NCBI GenBank assembly: GCA_910585995.1
Contig: CAJUGG010000076.1
Location: forward strand, 13,747 to 77,746
Length of the DNA: 64,000 nt
DNA from: an uncultured Lachnospiraceae bacterium
GTDB taxonomy: Bacteria; Bacillota; Clostridia; Lachnospirales; Lachnospiraceae
Direction: 5' to 3'
Shown: in pieces, positions 25,030 to 33,322 of the stretch
Position numbering within the stretch: position 1 is the first letter of the stretch
How the letters are laid out: each line of letters starts with the position of its first letter
Made by a program: the position numbers and the translations under genes
Notes under the pieces: model-generated
Databases searched by the model: none
What the model saw: only the letters and a program-made list of their open reading frames with translations
What the model was told of the DNA's origin: nothing

Positions 25030-25977
25030 TTGGATCGGATAGCAGTATTGATTCCATGTTATAACGAAGAGAAGACCGTGGAAAAGGTAGTGCGGGATTT
25101 TAAGACGGTGCTGCCGGAGGCAGTGATCTATGTATATGACAATAATTCTTCGGATCATACCGTAGAGAAGGCTTTGAAAGCTGGAGCAGTCGTGCGCCAT
25201 GAGTACCAGCAGGGAAAAGGAAATGTCATACGTAGGATGTTTAGAGAGATTGACGCACAAGTCTATATTATGACGGATGGGGATGATACCTATCCGGCAG
25301 AATTTGCCAGAGAGATGGTGGACAAGGTATTGAATCATCAGGCGGATATGGTAGTAGGAGATCGTCTGTCCTCCACGTATTTTACCGAAAATAAAAGACC
25401 TTTTCATAATTTTGGCAATTCCCTGGTCAGAGGAACGATTAATCGGTTATTTCACACAGAGATCAAAGACATCATGACCGGCTATCGAGCCTTTAGCTAT
25501 CAGTTTGTAAAGACTTTTCCGGTGCTGTCCAAAGGATTTGAGATCGAGACTGAGATGTCGATCCATGCGGCGGATAAAAATATGCAGGTGGACAATGTGG
25601 TGATCGAGTACCGGGACCGCCCGGAAGGCAGCGAATCCAAGCTGAACACCTATTCTGACGGAGCCAAGGTGCTGCTTAGCATCTCCAAGATGTACCGCAA
25701 CTATAAACCCATGAACTTTTTCGGGATAGTGGCACTGCTGCTGGCAGTGGCCAGTGTGGGATTTTTTATCCCTGTGCTGTTTGAGTACCTCTCTACCGGA
25801 CTTGTACCCAAATTTCCCACATTGATCGTATGTGGGTTTGCCCTGATGGCATCGCTGCAGTCCGTATTCGCTGGCCTGATACTGGCTTCCGGTGCCCAGC
25901 GCAATCGTCAGGAATTTGAGATGGATCTTATCCAGGTAAATATGCACTATAAGGAGCTTATGAAAGATGTGGAATAA
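25030..25977 (+). CDS. Dolichol-phosphate-mannose-synthase-like family 2 glycosyltransferase
   Basis: About 315 residues. A GT-A domain opens DRIAVLIPCYNEEKTVEKVV, with DNNSSDHT near residue 40 and MTDGDDTYP near residue 80, then two C-terminal transmembrane segments. This layout matches polyprenyl-phosphate glycosyltransferases that make lipid-linked sugar donors on the inner leaflet. The TTG at 25030 has AGGGAG at 25016-25021 with good spacing and yields the usual family N-terminus; an ATG at 25003 lacks a ribosome-binding site. The end overlaps the DUF6020-like gene by 11 bp, so a lipid-linked donor may feed that membrane protein. Confidence 0.85.
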   Translation: MDRIAVLIPCYNEEKTVEKVVRDFKTVLPEAVIYVYDNNSSDHTVEKALKAGAVVRHEYQQGKGNVIRRMFREIDAQVYIMTDGDDTYPAEFAREMVDKVLNHQADMVVGDRLSSTYFTENKRPFHNFGNSLVRGTINRLFHTEIKDIMTGYRAFSYQFVKTFPVLSKGFEIETEMSIHAADKNMQVDNVVIEYRDRPEGSESKLNTYSDGAKVLLSISKMYRNYKPMNFFGIVALLLAVASVGFFIPVLFEYLSTGLVPKFPTLIVCGFALMASLQSVFAGLILASGAQRNRQEFEMDLIQVNMHYKELMKDVE

Positions 25978-27622
25978 TCTCTTGACCATACGACCCCGGC
26001 GTATCTGGATCTTTGCAGCGGCAGGCGGTATCCTTTTTGCCGCTTTGGATCGTATGGGCTATCTGCTTACGCACTATGGAAGTATTTGGGTCATCTCAGA
26101 AAACCCATGGCATCGGACGCTTTTTCATCGTATTCTGTTAAGGCTGCCAGTCAGTATTCTGGCAGTTTTTGTATTATTGCTCCTGACAGACTGCCTGATG
26201 GCTCCCGATAAAAAACAAAATACATGTTTAGCCCGCCTCCGCGGGGCAGTCAGTCGCTTTTTTTCCCTTCGCCACAGTTTTTCCCTCCTGTGGCTGATCT
26301 ATTTTATCAGTTTTCTGCCCGCATTTTTGGGAGGATACCCCGGCATCTTCGCCGCCGATGCGCCTAACCAGATCGGATGGACCTTCAGCGGCTGGCTTAC
26401 CGGACACCATCCCCTTCTGCACACCGGTATCCTGTGCGGCATCTTTTCTCTCACCAGGAGTCTGGGCCTGTCCGATTCCACCGCCGCGGCCATCTATACC
26501 CTGTTACAGATGCTTGCCCTGTCCGCGATCTTCTCAGGACTCAGCCAGTTCCTCAAAAAAGAGAAAGCCCCCCTGTGGCTTCAAACAGGCACTGTTCTTT
26601 TCTTATGCCTGTTTCCCTTTCACGCCCTGATGGCTGTATATACCACCAAAGACACCCTGTTTTCCGGTATCTTTCTATTGTGCCTGTTACAGATTTATCA
26701 AATGTGCATCAGACCAGAGACCTATTTTGAAGGCTATACAGGCATCCTAAAAGGCGGCCTGTGCTTCACCCTGCTCTTTTTGATGCGAAACAACGGCTTT
26801 CATACCCTGATCCTGTGTCTGCCCTTCCTGTTTCTCTGTCTGAGAAAATATTGGAAAATACTGCTGATCCTGTTCCTGGGACTTTTCCTGATCTATCAGT
26901 TCTATAACGGCCCCATATTCACCCTCCTGAAAGCCGAACCCGGCAATGAAAGAGAAGCCTACAGCATCCTGATGCAGACCTTAGGCCGCACCTACGTAGC
27001 CGGCGGAGATATCCGCCCCGAAGAGATGGATCTCATCCGCCCCGTCCTGGACGAAGAGACCCTCTCCCTCTACACCCCGGACCTGTCCGACCCCATCAAA
27101 AACCAATTCCACACTGATGCCTTCCAGCAACAAAAAGCCCAGTTCTTAAAAACCTGGCTGACCATCGGCCTGCGAAATAAAAAAATCTACATTGATGCCT
27201 TCCTAAACACCACGGCCGCTTTCTGGTATCCAGACACCACCACCGAATACCTGGAGTTCACCTGCTTCGACATCGAAAAAGAGAACTCCCTCTACCCCCA
27301 TGTACAGATGACCCCCCTCATCCCCCTGTTTCACCACTACTACACCGCCATCGGAACCGATGCCGCTTTCCGAAAAATCCCCTTCGTCAGAGAACTTTTC
27401 TCCATGGGTTTCTATGTATGGCTGATGCTTTACGCCGCCCTCTACAGCTTCTACTGCCGCGATTACCAAAAACTCCTCTGGATGCTCCCTATGTGGACCT
27501 ACCTAACCACCAGCCTTCTAGGCCCCACAGCCCTGCTACGTTACGCCTACCCCCTGATCCTCCCTGCTCCCCTCCTCCTCTTTTACCTAACCAAACCCTC
27601 TAAAAATATAAACCCAAATTAA
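25967..27622 (+). CDS. Polytopic membrane protein, DUF6020-like
   Basis: A 551-residue protein with about 12 hydrophobic segments. It shares landmarks with the protein at 5237-7132: PNQIGWTFSGWLTGHHPLLH near residue 135, YTTKDTLFSGIFLL near residue 225 and FLMRNNGFHTLIL near residue 270. These positions suggest a membrane glycosyltransferase-like fold using a polyprenyl-linked donor, and the 11-bp overlap with a polyprenyl glycosyltransferase gene agrees. The coding strand is unusually rich in C and poor in G compared with neighbouring genes on the same strand, especially after 26900. A long palindrome follows the stop directly. Confidence 0.72.
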   Translation: MWNNLLTIRPRRIWIFAAAGGILFAALDRMGYLLTHYGSIWVISENPWHRTLFHRILLRLPVSILAVFVLLLLTDCLMAPDKKQNTCLARLRGAVSRFFSLRHSFSLLWLIYFISFLPAFLGGYPGIFAADAPNQIGWTFSGWLTGHHPLLHTGILCGIFSLTRSLGLSDSTAAAIYTLLQMLALSAIFSGLSQFLKKEKAPLWLQTGTVLFLCLFPFHALMAVYTTKDTLFSGIFLLCLLQIYQMCIRPETYFEGYTGILKGGLCFTLLFLMRNNGFHTLILCLPFLFLCLRKYWKILLILFLGLFLIYQFYNGPIFTLLKAEPGNEREAYSILMQTLGRTYVAGGDIRPEEMDLIRPVLDEETLSLYTPDLSDPIKNQFHTDAFQQQKAQFLKTWLTIGLRNKKIYIDAFLNTTAAFWYPDTTTEYLEFTCFDIEKENSLYPHVQMTPLIPLFHHYYTAIGTDAAFRKIPFVRELFSMGFYVWLMLYAALYSFYCRDYQKLLWMLPMWTYLTTSLLGPTALLRYAYPLILPAPLLLFYLTKPSKNINPN

Positions 27623-27647
27623 TAACCTCCCTACGTACCCAGGGCTA

Positions 27648-27881
27648 CTCCACAAGGCACGCTGCCGCTGACGCAAAACAGGGTGTCTGGCTGTTGACGA
27701 ATTGTGCTGTGTGGATTGGAGCGGACAGTGTAAGCAGTTTGTACGCCCCGGACGAACACATGTATTACGTGTCCGTCCGGGGCGTACAAACTGCTTACAC
27801 TGTCCGATACATTCCATGCAGACATTCGTCAACAGTCAGACGCCCTGTTTTGACCAGCATTGAGCAGCGTGCCTTGTGGAG
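27648..27881. repeat. Long palindrome P1 (234 bp, two arms of about 107 bp)
   Basis: Almost the whole gap between two convergent genes is an imperfect inverted repeat starting CTCCACAAGG and ending with its complement. The inner 33 bp of each arm (27722-27754 and 27774-27806) are perfectly complementary, separated by 19 bp that themselves begin ACAC and end GTGTC. Short open frames across it are mirror-image artefacts. The core GGA(T/A)TG(G/T)A(G/T)CGGACAGT is shared with palindrome P2 at 35192-35442. The remaining bases of 27623-27893 hold nothing that I recognise. Confidence 0.85.
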
Positions 27882-27893
27882 TCCCGTCCCCCA

Positions 27894-28190
27894 TCAACAC
27901 CCGCAATCTTCATAAGGCGGCCGCGGAGGTCTAGGTGGCGGAGGAGGCGGCATCGGTCTTGAAGGCTGCTCACTTGGGCAGCCGCAGCTATCCTCCCGGT
28001 CCATATTACATCCACAATCACATCCGCAATTGTTGCCGCCGCCATTGTTATTGCCGCATCCGCAATCATTGTCGCAGCAAACATTATTGCATCCGCAACG
28101 ATTGCCGCATCCGCAGTTCGTGTTGCAGCCACAGTTATTTCTGCCGCCGCTGCCGCATAACAACAGTAAAATCCAAATCCAACTATTCAT
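27894..28190 (-). CDS. Small cysteine-rich CGC-repeat protein
   Basis: A 98-residue protein with 19 cysteines. Residues 1-12 are hydrophobic (MNSWIWILLLLC). Residues 20-72 are Asn/Gly/Cys with eight Cys-Gly-Cys units spaced by 2-8 residues. Residues 73-94 are proline-rich, and the chain ends DCGC. AAAGGAG lies 9 bases before the ATG, a convincing ribosome-binding site, so the frame is probably real. I know no function. A metal-binding, disulfide-crosslinked surface or spore-coat-like protein, or a peptide precursor, are possibilities only. It is convergent with the DUF6020 gene and divergent from glnA. Confidence 0.65.
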   Translation of the reverse strand: MNSWIWILLLLCGSGGRNNCGCNTNCGCGNRCGCNNVCCDNDCGCGNNNGGGNNCGCDCGCNMDREDSCGCPSEQPSRPMPPPPPPRPPRPPYEDCGC

Positions 28191-28234
28191 ATTTTCAACT
28201 CCTTTCTTCTATAGACTATGCAGCAGACTCTTTC

Positions 28235-28263
28235 TTGACAAAGAGATTTGCAACTGCTATATT
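28235..28263 (+). promoter_or_regulatory. Sigma-A promoter for glnA
   Basis: A perfect TTGACA (28235-28240), exactly 17 bases, then TATATT (28258-28263), about 80 bp before the glnA ATG. Confidence 0.65.
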
Positions 28264-28275
28264 TGAAACAGAAAC

Positions 28276-28310
28276 AAGGGCGTTTCCGTAGCAAGGAAGT
28301 ACGCCCTTTC
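28276..28310 (+). promoter_or_regulatory. Attenuator-like hairpin in the glnA leader
   Basis: AAGGGCGT pairs with ACGCCCTT, with inner TTCC/GGAA, and is followed by TCTT. It starts a few bases after the predicted transcription start and lies 34 bp before the glnA start. The gene after glnA encodes an ANTAR antiterminator, so control by transcription attenuation is plausible. The T tract is short, and the typical AxxGxx hexaloop is not obvious. Confidence 0.45.
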
Positions 28311-28343
28311 TTACATGAAATGGAGATAGAAGGAGCAAAAAGG

Positions 28344-29675
28344 ATGAGCAAATATACCAAAAAAGATATTTTGGAGATGGTCGAAGAAGAAGATGTGGAA
28401 TTTATCCGCCTCCAATTCACTGATCTGTTTGGAAGTATGAAAAATTTAGCAATCACATCCGGGCATCTGAAAAAGGCGCTGGAAAATAAAGTGATGTTTG
28501 ACGGATCTTCCATCGAGGGATTTGTGCGCGTGGATGAAAGCGATATGTACCTCTATCCGGACTATAGTACCTTTACCATGTTTCCCTGGAGACCTCAGCA
28601 TGGCAAAGTGGCAAGACTGATCTGCGATGTCTACCGTCCGGACGGAACCTGTTATGAAGGCGACCCGCGGTATATTTTGAAAAAGGTCGTCTCCGAGGCA
28701 GCCGGAATGGGCTATGTGTTTCAGGTGGGGCCGGAGTGTGAATTTTTTCTGTATCATATGGATGATAACGGGATGCCTACCAATATTACGCATGAGCAGG
28801 CAGGATATTTTGATATGGGTCCCTTGGATTTTGGGGAAAATGCCCGCCGGGATATGGTATTGACACTAGAGGATATGGGATTTGAAGTGGAGGCTTCCCA
28901 TCATGAAAATGCACCGGCGCAGCATGAGATTGATTTTCACTATGACGATGCGCTGACAGCGGCAGATAATATGATGACTTTTAAGTTAGCTGTGAAGACT
29001 ATCGCCAAAAGACATGGACTCCATGCCACATTTATGCCCAAGCCCAAACGCGGGATCGATGGTTCCGGTCTGCATATCAATATGTCTCTGTCTAAAGACG
29101 GCGTCAATATCTTTCAGGATACCCATGATTCCAATGGTCTTAGCCAGGAAGCTTATTATTTCTTAGGCGGGATTATGAAGCATATCAAAGCTATGACGCT
29201 GATCTTAAATCCGCTGGTCAATTCTTATAAGCGCTTAGTTCCAGGATATGAGGCGCCTGTCTATATTGTATGGTCAGCGAAAAACCGTACGCCTCTGGTA
29301 CGGATACCTGCCACCAGAGGAGAAGACACCCGGATTGAACTGCGTTCTCCGGACCCGGCATGCAATCCTTATCTGGCGCTTGCCGTGTGTCTGGCAGCGG
29401 GCTTAGAGGGGATCAGGCAAAAGACAGAACCGCCTAAGAGCATAGACAGGGATGCCAATAGGCTGACGCCAGAAGAATTAAAAGATTTACAAATAGAAAG
29501 TCTTCCAAGAAATCTCAAAGAGGCTGTGGAGGCATTTGAAAAAGACCCATTGATGAAAGAAGTATTAGGGGAAGAAGTCTGCCAGAAATATGCTTTTGGA
29601 AAGAGAAGAGAGTGGGAGGAATATAATGCACAGGTATCTCAGTGGGAGCTTGATAATTATCTGTTAAAGATCTAA
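28344..29675 (+). CDS. glnA: Glutamine synthetase, type I
   Basis: A 443-residue enzyme that makes glutamine from glutamate, ammonia and ATP in the cytoplasm. Landmarks are FIRLQFTDLFGSMKN near residue 20, MFDGSSIEGFVR near residue 53, GPECEFFL near residue 130 with a metal ligand Glu, HHENAPAQHEIDF near residue 190, GSGLHINMS near residue 240 and VPGYEAPVYI near residue 300. The length and absence of an obvious adenylylation loop fit the GSI-alpha group of Gram-positives. The ATG at 28344 follows AGGAGCAAAAAGG; the frame upstream is leader. The next gene, 10-20 bp downstream, encodes its likely regulator. Confidence 0.96.
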   Translation: MSKYTKKDILEMVEEEDVEFIRLQFTDLFGSMKNLAITSGHLKKALENKVMFDGSSIEGFVRVDESDMYLYPDYSTFTMFPWRPQHGKVARLICDVYRPDGTCYEGDPRYILKKVVSEAAGMGYVFQVGPECEFFLYHMDDNGMPTNITHEQAGYFDMGPLDFGENARRDMVLTLEDMGFEVEASHHENAPAQHEIDFHYDDALTAADNMMTFKLAVKTIAKRHGLHATFMPKPKRGIDGSGLHINMSLSKDGVNIFQDTHDSNGLSQEAYYFLGGIMKHIKAMTLILNPLVNSYKRLVPGYEAPVYIVWSAKNRTPLVRIPATRGEDTRIELRSPDPACNPYLALAVCLAAGLEGIRQKTEPPKSIDRDANRLTPEELKDLQIESLPRNLKEAVEAFEKDPLMKEVLGEEVCQKYAFGKRREWEEYNAQVSQWELDNYLLKI

Positions 29676-29694
29676 GCCGTGGGGAGTGAGAACG

Positions 29695-30243
29695 TTGACC
29701 AGTATATTGATTGTCTTTCCAAAGATGGAAGACGCGAAAAGCATCCGAAACCTGTTGGTAAGGCATGGTTATGATGTGGCGGCAGTATGTACGCTTGGCT
29801 CCCAGGTCTTAAATGATGTGGATATGATGAACAGTGGTATTGTGATCAGCGGTTATAAATATCCAGATATGTACTACAGAGAACTGTACGAAGCGCTTCC
29901 GCCGGATTTTGACATGCTTCTTTTGGCTTCTCCACGGGTATGTGCAGAGTGTGAAAGGGAAAAGATCGTCTGTGTCACAATGCCTTTGAAAGTACACGAT
30001 CTGATGAATACACTGGAGATGATGTGTATGAATCAGGCGCGCATAAAGAAAAACCGGAATAAAAAGCCCAGACAGAAGACGGAGGCAGAACGAAGAATCA
30101 TCGGAGAAGCTAAAGAGATCCTGATGCTCAGGAATCATATGTCTGAGGAACAGGCGCACAAATATATCCAAAAATGTAGTATGGACAGCGGAACTTCCAT
30201 CGTAGAGACGGCGCAGATGGTGATTCGCATGAATAAAATATGA
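29695..30243 (+). CDS. ANTAR-domain antiterminator next to glnA (NitR/GlnR-like)
   Basis: About 182 residues. The first 115 form a receiver-like domain (TSILIVFPKMEDAKSI) in which the usual phosphoacceptor context is not kept, so it is probably a pseudo-receiver. Residues about 125-180 are the three-helix ANTAR RNA-binding domain (AERRIIGEAKEILMLRNHMS, EEQAHKYIQKCS). Such proteins in Clostridia follow glnA and are proposed to control nitrogen genes by preventing termination. I prefer the TTG at 29695, since GGGGAG at 29681-29686 is well spaced for it; a GTG three codons upstream is the alternative. Confidence 0.88.
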   Translation: MTSILIVFPKMEDAKSIRNLLVRHGYDVAAVCTLGSQVLNDVDMMNSGIVISGYKYPDMYYRELYEALPPDFDMLLLASPRVCAECEREKIVCVTMPLKVHDLMNTLEMMCMNQARIKKNRNKKPRQKTEAERRIIGEAKEILMLRNHMSEEQAHKYIQKCSMDSGTSIVETAQMVIRMNKI

Positions 30244-30258
30244 TAGTATATCAAAAAC

Positions 30259-30307
30259 AGCAGCGAACCGGACAAGCCTAGGGAGGTGGAAAGTTAGCTG
30301 CGGGACT
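30259..30307 (+). repeat. Short hairpin element before dapF
   Basis: A 49-nt form of the dispersed element: AGCAGCGAACCGGACAAGCC at the 5' end and TTAGCTGCGGGACT at the 3' end. The terminal stem is GCAGC/GCTGC, a compensatory variant of the GCAAC/GTTGC and GCATC/GATGC stems found elsewhere. AAAGGAG of dapF lies 6 bases after it. The long internal hairpin is missing. Confidence 0.75.
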
Positions 30308-30326
30308 AAATAAAAGGAGACAGGGT

Positions 30327-31178
30327 ATGAAGTTTACAAAAATGCATGGAATCGGGAATGATTATGTCTATGTGGACTGTACAAAAAAAGATGTGGAACA
30401 GCCAGGAAAGATTGCAAAATTAGTCAGTGACCGGCACTTTGGCATCGGTTCTGACGGGCTGATCCTGATCAAATCTTCAGAGACGGCAGACTTTCGGATG
30501 GACATGTACAACGCCGACGGATCACAAGGGGAGATGTGCGGCAACGGCATCCGCTGTGTGGGAAAATATGTCTATGATTATGGTCTGACCACTCAGACAG
30601 AACTGGTGATCGAGACGCTGGCTGGCTATAAAAAGCTTTCTCTTATGGTGGAGCAGGGCAAAGTCGCCAAAGTAAGGGTCAATATGGGAGAGCCGATATT
30701 AGCTCCTGAGAAGATCCCGGTGATAGCTGACAGAGAACCAGTGATACAAGAGCCGATTGTGGTCTGTGACAAAGAGTGGAAGGTGACTTGTGTGTCTGTG
30801 GGAAATCCCCATGCAGTGGTCTTTTTAGAGGAACCCGTGATGGAGTTTGACATGGAAAAAGTAGGGCCATATTTTGAAAATCATGAACGGTTTCCCAATC
30901 GAATCAATACGGAATTTATTGAAGTTGTAAACAGAGACAGGCTTAAGATGCGGGTCTGGGAGCGGGGAGCCAATGAGACCTTTGCCTGCGGAACAGGGGC
31001 CTGTGCCAGCGCCGTAGCTGCGGTACTCAATGGATATTGCAACAGAAAAGTGACAATAGAGCTTTTAGGAGGAGAATTGGAGATCGAATGGAAGGAATCC
31101 GACAACTGTATCTATATGACAGGAAGCGCTACCACAGTATTTGACGGAGAGATCCATCTGCCGGAAGGATTGGAATAA
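30327..31178 (+). CDS. dapF: Diaminopimelate epimerase
   Basis: A 283-residue enzyme that converts LL- to meso-diaminopimelate for lysine and peptidoglycan. It begins [16 protein letters not shown]. The two catalytic cysteines are visible: Cys71 in EMCGNGIRC and Cys221 in [10 protein letters not shown]. Length matches the family. AAAGGAG lies 11 bases upstream of the ATG. The gene is preceded by a short copy of the dispersed hairpin element and followed after 5 bp by a membrane glycosyltransferase-like gene. Confidence 0.97.
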   Translation: MKFTKMHGIGNDYVYVDCTKKDVEQPGKIAKLVSDRHFGIGSDGLILIKSSETADFRMDMYNADGSQGEMCGNGIRCVGKYVYDYGLTTQTELVIETLAGYKKLSLMVEQGKVAKVRVNMGEPILAPEKIPVIADREPVIQEPIVVCDKEWKVTCVSVGNPHAVVFLEEPVMEFDMEKVGPYFENHERFPNRINTEFIEVVNRDRLKMRVWERGANETFACGTGACASAVAAVLNGYCNRKVTIELLGGELEIEWKESDNCIYMTGSATTVFDGEIHLPEGLE

Positions 31179-31183
31179 GTGGT

Positions 31184-33232
31184 ATGAGACTCTGGGATGG
31201 ATGTAAGAAAGCAGTGTATATGCTTTTGTTTTTGCTGGTAATTCCCTTGAGTGCGTATATTCTGTATGGCGCGCTGGATACACTTAAATATGCAGAAGTT
31301 CTGGAACAAATACTGCCTGCCAGAGGGGTCTTTGTGTGTGTGCTTTTGGCTTCTGTGCTGCTTTTGGGGCTATATTCAGGAGTATTTGGAAAAATCTCGG
31401 CTTATCTGGAACGACGAGGGAATTGGGCGGCTGTAGCGCTTTTGGGCATGATGTTTTTGCTTCAGGTCGTGATGGTCCTGACGGTACGAACCTCCCTTCG
31501 CCATGACCACCTGAAGATCTTTGACACCGCAGTGGCGCTGCTGGAAAAGGATACCATTGCAGATACCCATTTTAAACACTATTTTATGAAATACCCCAAC
31601 AATATTCCCATATGTCTGTTTACCGGCGCATGGCTTAGACTGGCAGTGTTCTTGCATCTTCCCAAGAACTTTTGGATGGAGTATATCAAGCTTGTCAACC
31701 TGCTGTTTATGAATCTGGGCCTTTGGTGCACGTATTCCCTGGTATGCCGGTATAAGGGCCGTAAGACCGGGATTTATGTGCTTCTGCTTTTACTGGTGCA
31801 CCCTCTGTGGTATCTGTTGGGACAGATGTATTATACTTCCACGATCTCTTTGGCAGCTTCCATGGGGTCAGTCTGGCTCTTTGACCGCGCCAGAAGACAG
31901 CCAGCGCTCTGGAAAAAATATATACTGTATGCTGCAATGGGGATCCTGCTGGCGTTGGGATATAAGATACGCCCGACGGTGATTCTGACCGCAGTGTCTC
32001 TGCTGGTATATGGAGTATTGACCCTTCAGAATCTGCGCGCTTCGAAAGAGGCAGCCTGCGTCCTAGCAGTGCTTGCAGGCGCTGCGCTGGTGTTTGCTTC
32101 CTATGGACAGTTGGAGAAGCGCTATGCAGGATTTGATCCTCAAGAGACCGGATATCCAGCGGTGCACTGGGTGATGATGAGCGCCCAGGGAGAAGGGCAG
32201 TATAACAGTGCAGATGATGCCTACACAGGTTCTTTTTCCACGAAAGAAGAGCGGACAACAGCGGCTCTTACAGTATTAAAACAACGGATACAAGAGATGG
32301 GTCCTAGCGGTCTTCTGACGCTGTTTCGCAATAAGCTAAGAGTTGCATTTTCTGATGGGACGGACGACTACTACGCGTTGTTTCGGACGATGCGGGAGAC
32401 TTCCTGGCTGCATAAATATATCGGCGGCGGCCGCAGCGATTATCTGGCTGTGTATCTGCAGGGCTATCATGGGATGCTTATGGGGCTTTTGCTGATTGCA
32501 CTGCTTGTGCGGGTGTGGAAACGGGAACATGGCTTTCTGGATATTTTTATCATAAATCTGTGCGGAGCGTATCTGTTTTATCTGTTGTGGGAAGTGGACA
32601 ATGCATACAGTATTCCTTTTCTGCTGATATTTGTGCTGGAAGCAGCCGATGGGATGGTGGCTGTAGAAAGTGCTTTCGGGCGCATAGAGAAAGACAGGAA
32701 GTGGATGCGGTATATTCCGGCGCTCTCTTTTGGAGGCACCTTCCTGGCCGCTGTGGGGCTTGTGCTGGCTGTAAAACATCAGGGAGGACCCATCCGGGAG
32801 TATGTGGTGCTTCAGGACCAGGAGACGAGTCAGGATCTTCTGCTTCAGACAGAATTTACCCAGACCTTTCAGGCCGAGCAGCCATTTGACCATGTGGATC
32901 TGTGGGTGGCCAACTGGGACGGTGCGGCCAATGATTCGGTCTATGATCTGAAGGTTTTAGATGAAGCCGGTCAGGAAGTAGCCAGAGGAGAAGTGATCGG
33001 GGCAAATGCTCCGTGTATGGCAGCTTATACGGTGGCTTTTGAACGGGTGGTGCCCAAAGGGGTACAGGACTATAAGCTGCAGATCAGCTTGAGAAACCAG
33101 GACTGTAGTATCAAAACTGACTTTTTATATTACCAGTCCGGCGCGTGGGATATGTACCAGTCCGGAGCACTCTATGTACCACAGGAAGTTCCCATGGTGG
33201 ATCTGGCTTTTGCGGTATATGAAGAATATTGA
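31184..33232 (+). CDS. Large membrane glycosyltransferase-like protein (GT39/PMT-like)
   Basis: A 682-residue protein. About 12 hydrophobic segments occupy the first 540 residues, followed by a soluble extracytoplasmic domain of about 140 residues (starting near VLQDQETSQDLLLQTEFTQT). The first extracytoplasmic loop carries LRHDHLKIFDTAVALLEK near residue 105, in the place where GT-C enzymes hold an acidic catalytic residue, but I cannot confirm the motif. It likely transfers sugars from a polyprenyl carrier to a surface polymer. It lies 5 bp after dapF and ends just before the T-box region. Confidence 0.65.
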   Translation: MRLWDGCKKAVYMLLFLLVIPLSAYILYGALDTLKYAEVLEQILPARGVFVCVLLASVLLLGLYSGVFGKISAYLERRGNWAAVALLGMMFLLQVVMVLTVRTSLRHDHLKIFDTAVALLEKDTIADTHFKHYFMKYPNNIPICLFTGAWLRLAVFLHLPKNFWMEYIKLVNLLFMNLGLWCTYSLVCRYKGRKTGIYVLLLLLVHPLWYLLGQMYYTSTISLAASMGSVWLFDRARRQPALWKKYILYAAMGILLALGYKIRPTVILTAVSLLVYGVLTLQNLRASKEAACVLAVLAGAALVFASYGQLEKRYAGFDPQETGYPAVHWVMMSAQGEGQYNSADDAYTGSFSTKEERTTAALTVLKQRIQEMGPSGLLTLFRNKLRVAFSDGTDDYYALFRTMRETSWLHKYIGGGRSDYLAVYLQGYHGMLMGLLLIALLVRVWKREHGFLDIFIINLCGAYLFYLLWEVDNAYSIPFLLIFVLEAADGMVAVESAFGRIEKDRKWMRYIPALSFGGTFLAAVGLVLAVKHQGGPIREYVVLQDQETSQDLLLQTEFTQTFQAEQPFDHVDLWVANWDGAANDSVYDLKVLDEAGQEVARGEVIGANAPCMAAYTVAFERVVPKGVQDYKLQISLRNQDCSIKTDFLYYQSGAWDMYQSGALYVPQEVPMVDLAFAVYEEY

Positions 33233-33287
33233 TGGACAAAACTGAAAAATTTTTAGTAAGTAAGAAAAAAATACGTAAATTATAAAG

Positions 33288-33316
33288 TTGTATTTGTCAG
33301 AAAAGTGTGTTAGGAT
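33288..33316 (+). promoter_or_regulatory. Promoter for the T-box/aspS-gatCAB unit
   Basis: TTGTAT (33288-33293), 17 bases, then TAGGAT (33311-33316) followed by AAT. Expected start is about 33323, directly before the T-box stem I. Confidence 0.4.
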
Positions 33317-33322
33317 AATTGG

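Noticed and set aside
27631..27915. Short open frames on both strands within palindrome P1
   Set aside because: They are mirror images of each other caused by the inverted repeat and lack ribosome-binding sites.
27836..28132. Alanine/threonine-rich minus-strand frame overlapping the cysteine-rich gene
   Set aside because: It is a shifted frame of the CGC repeat and has no ribosome-binding site, whereas the cysteine-rich frame has a strong one.
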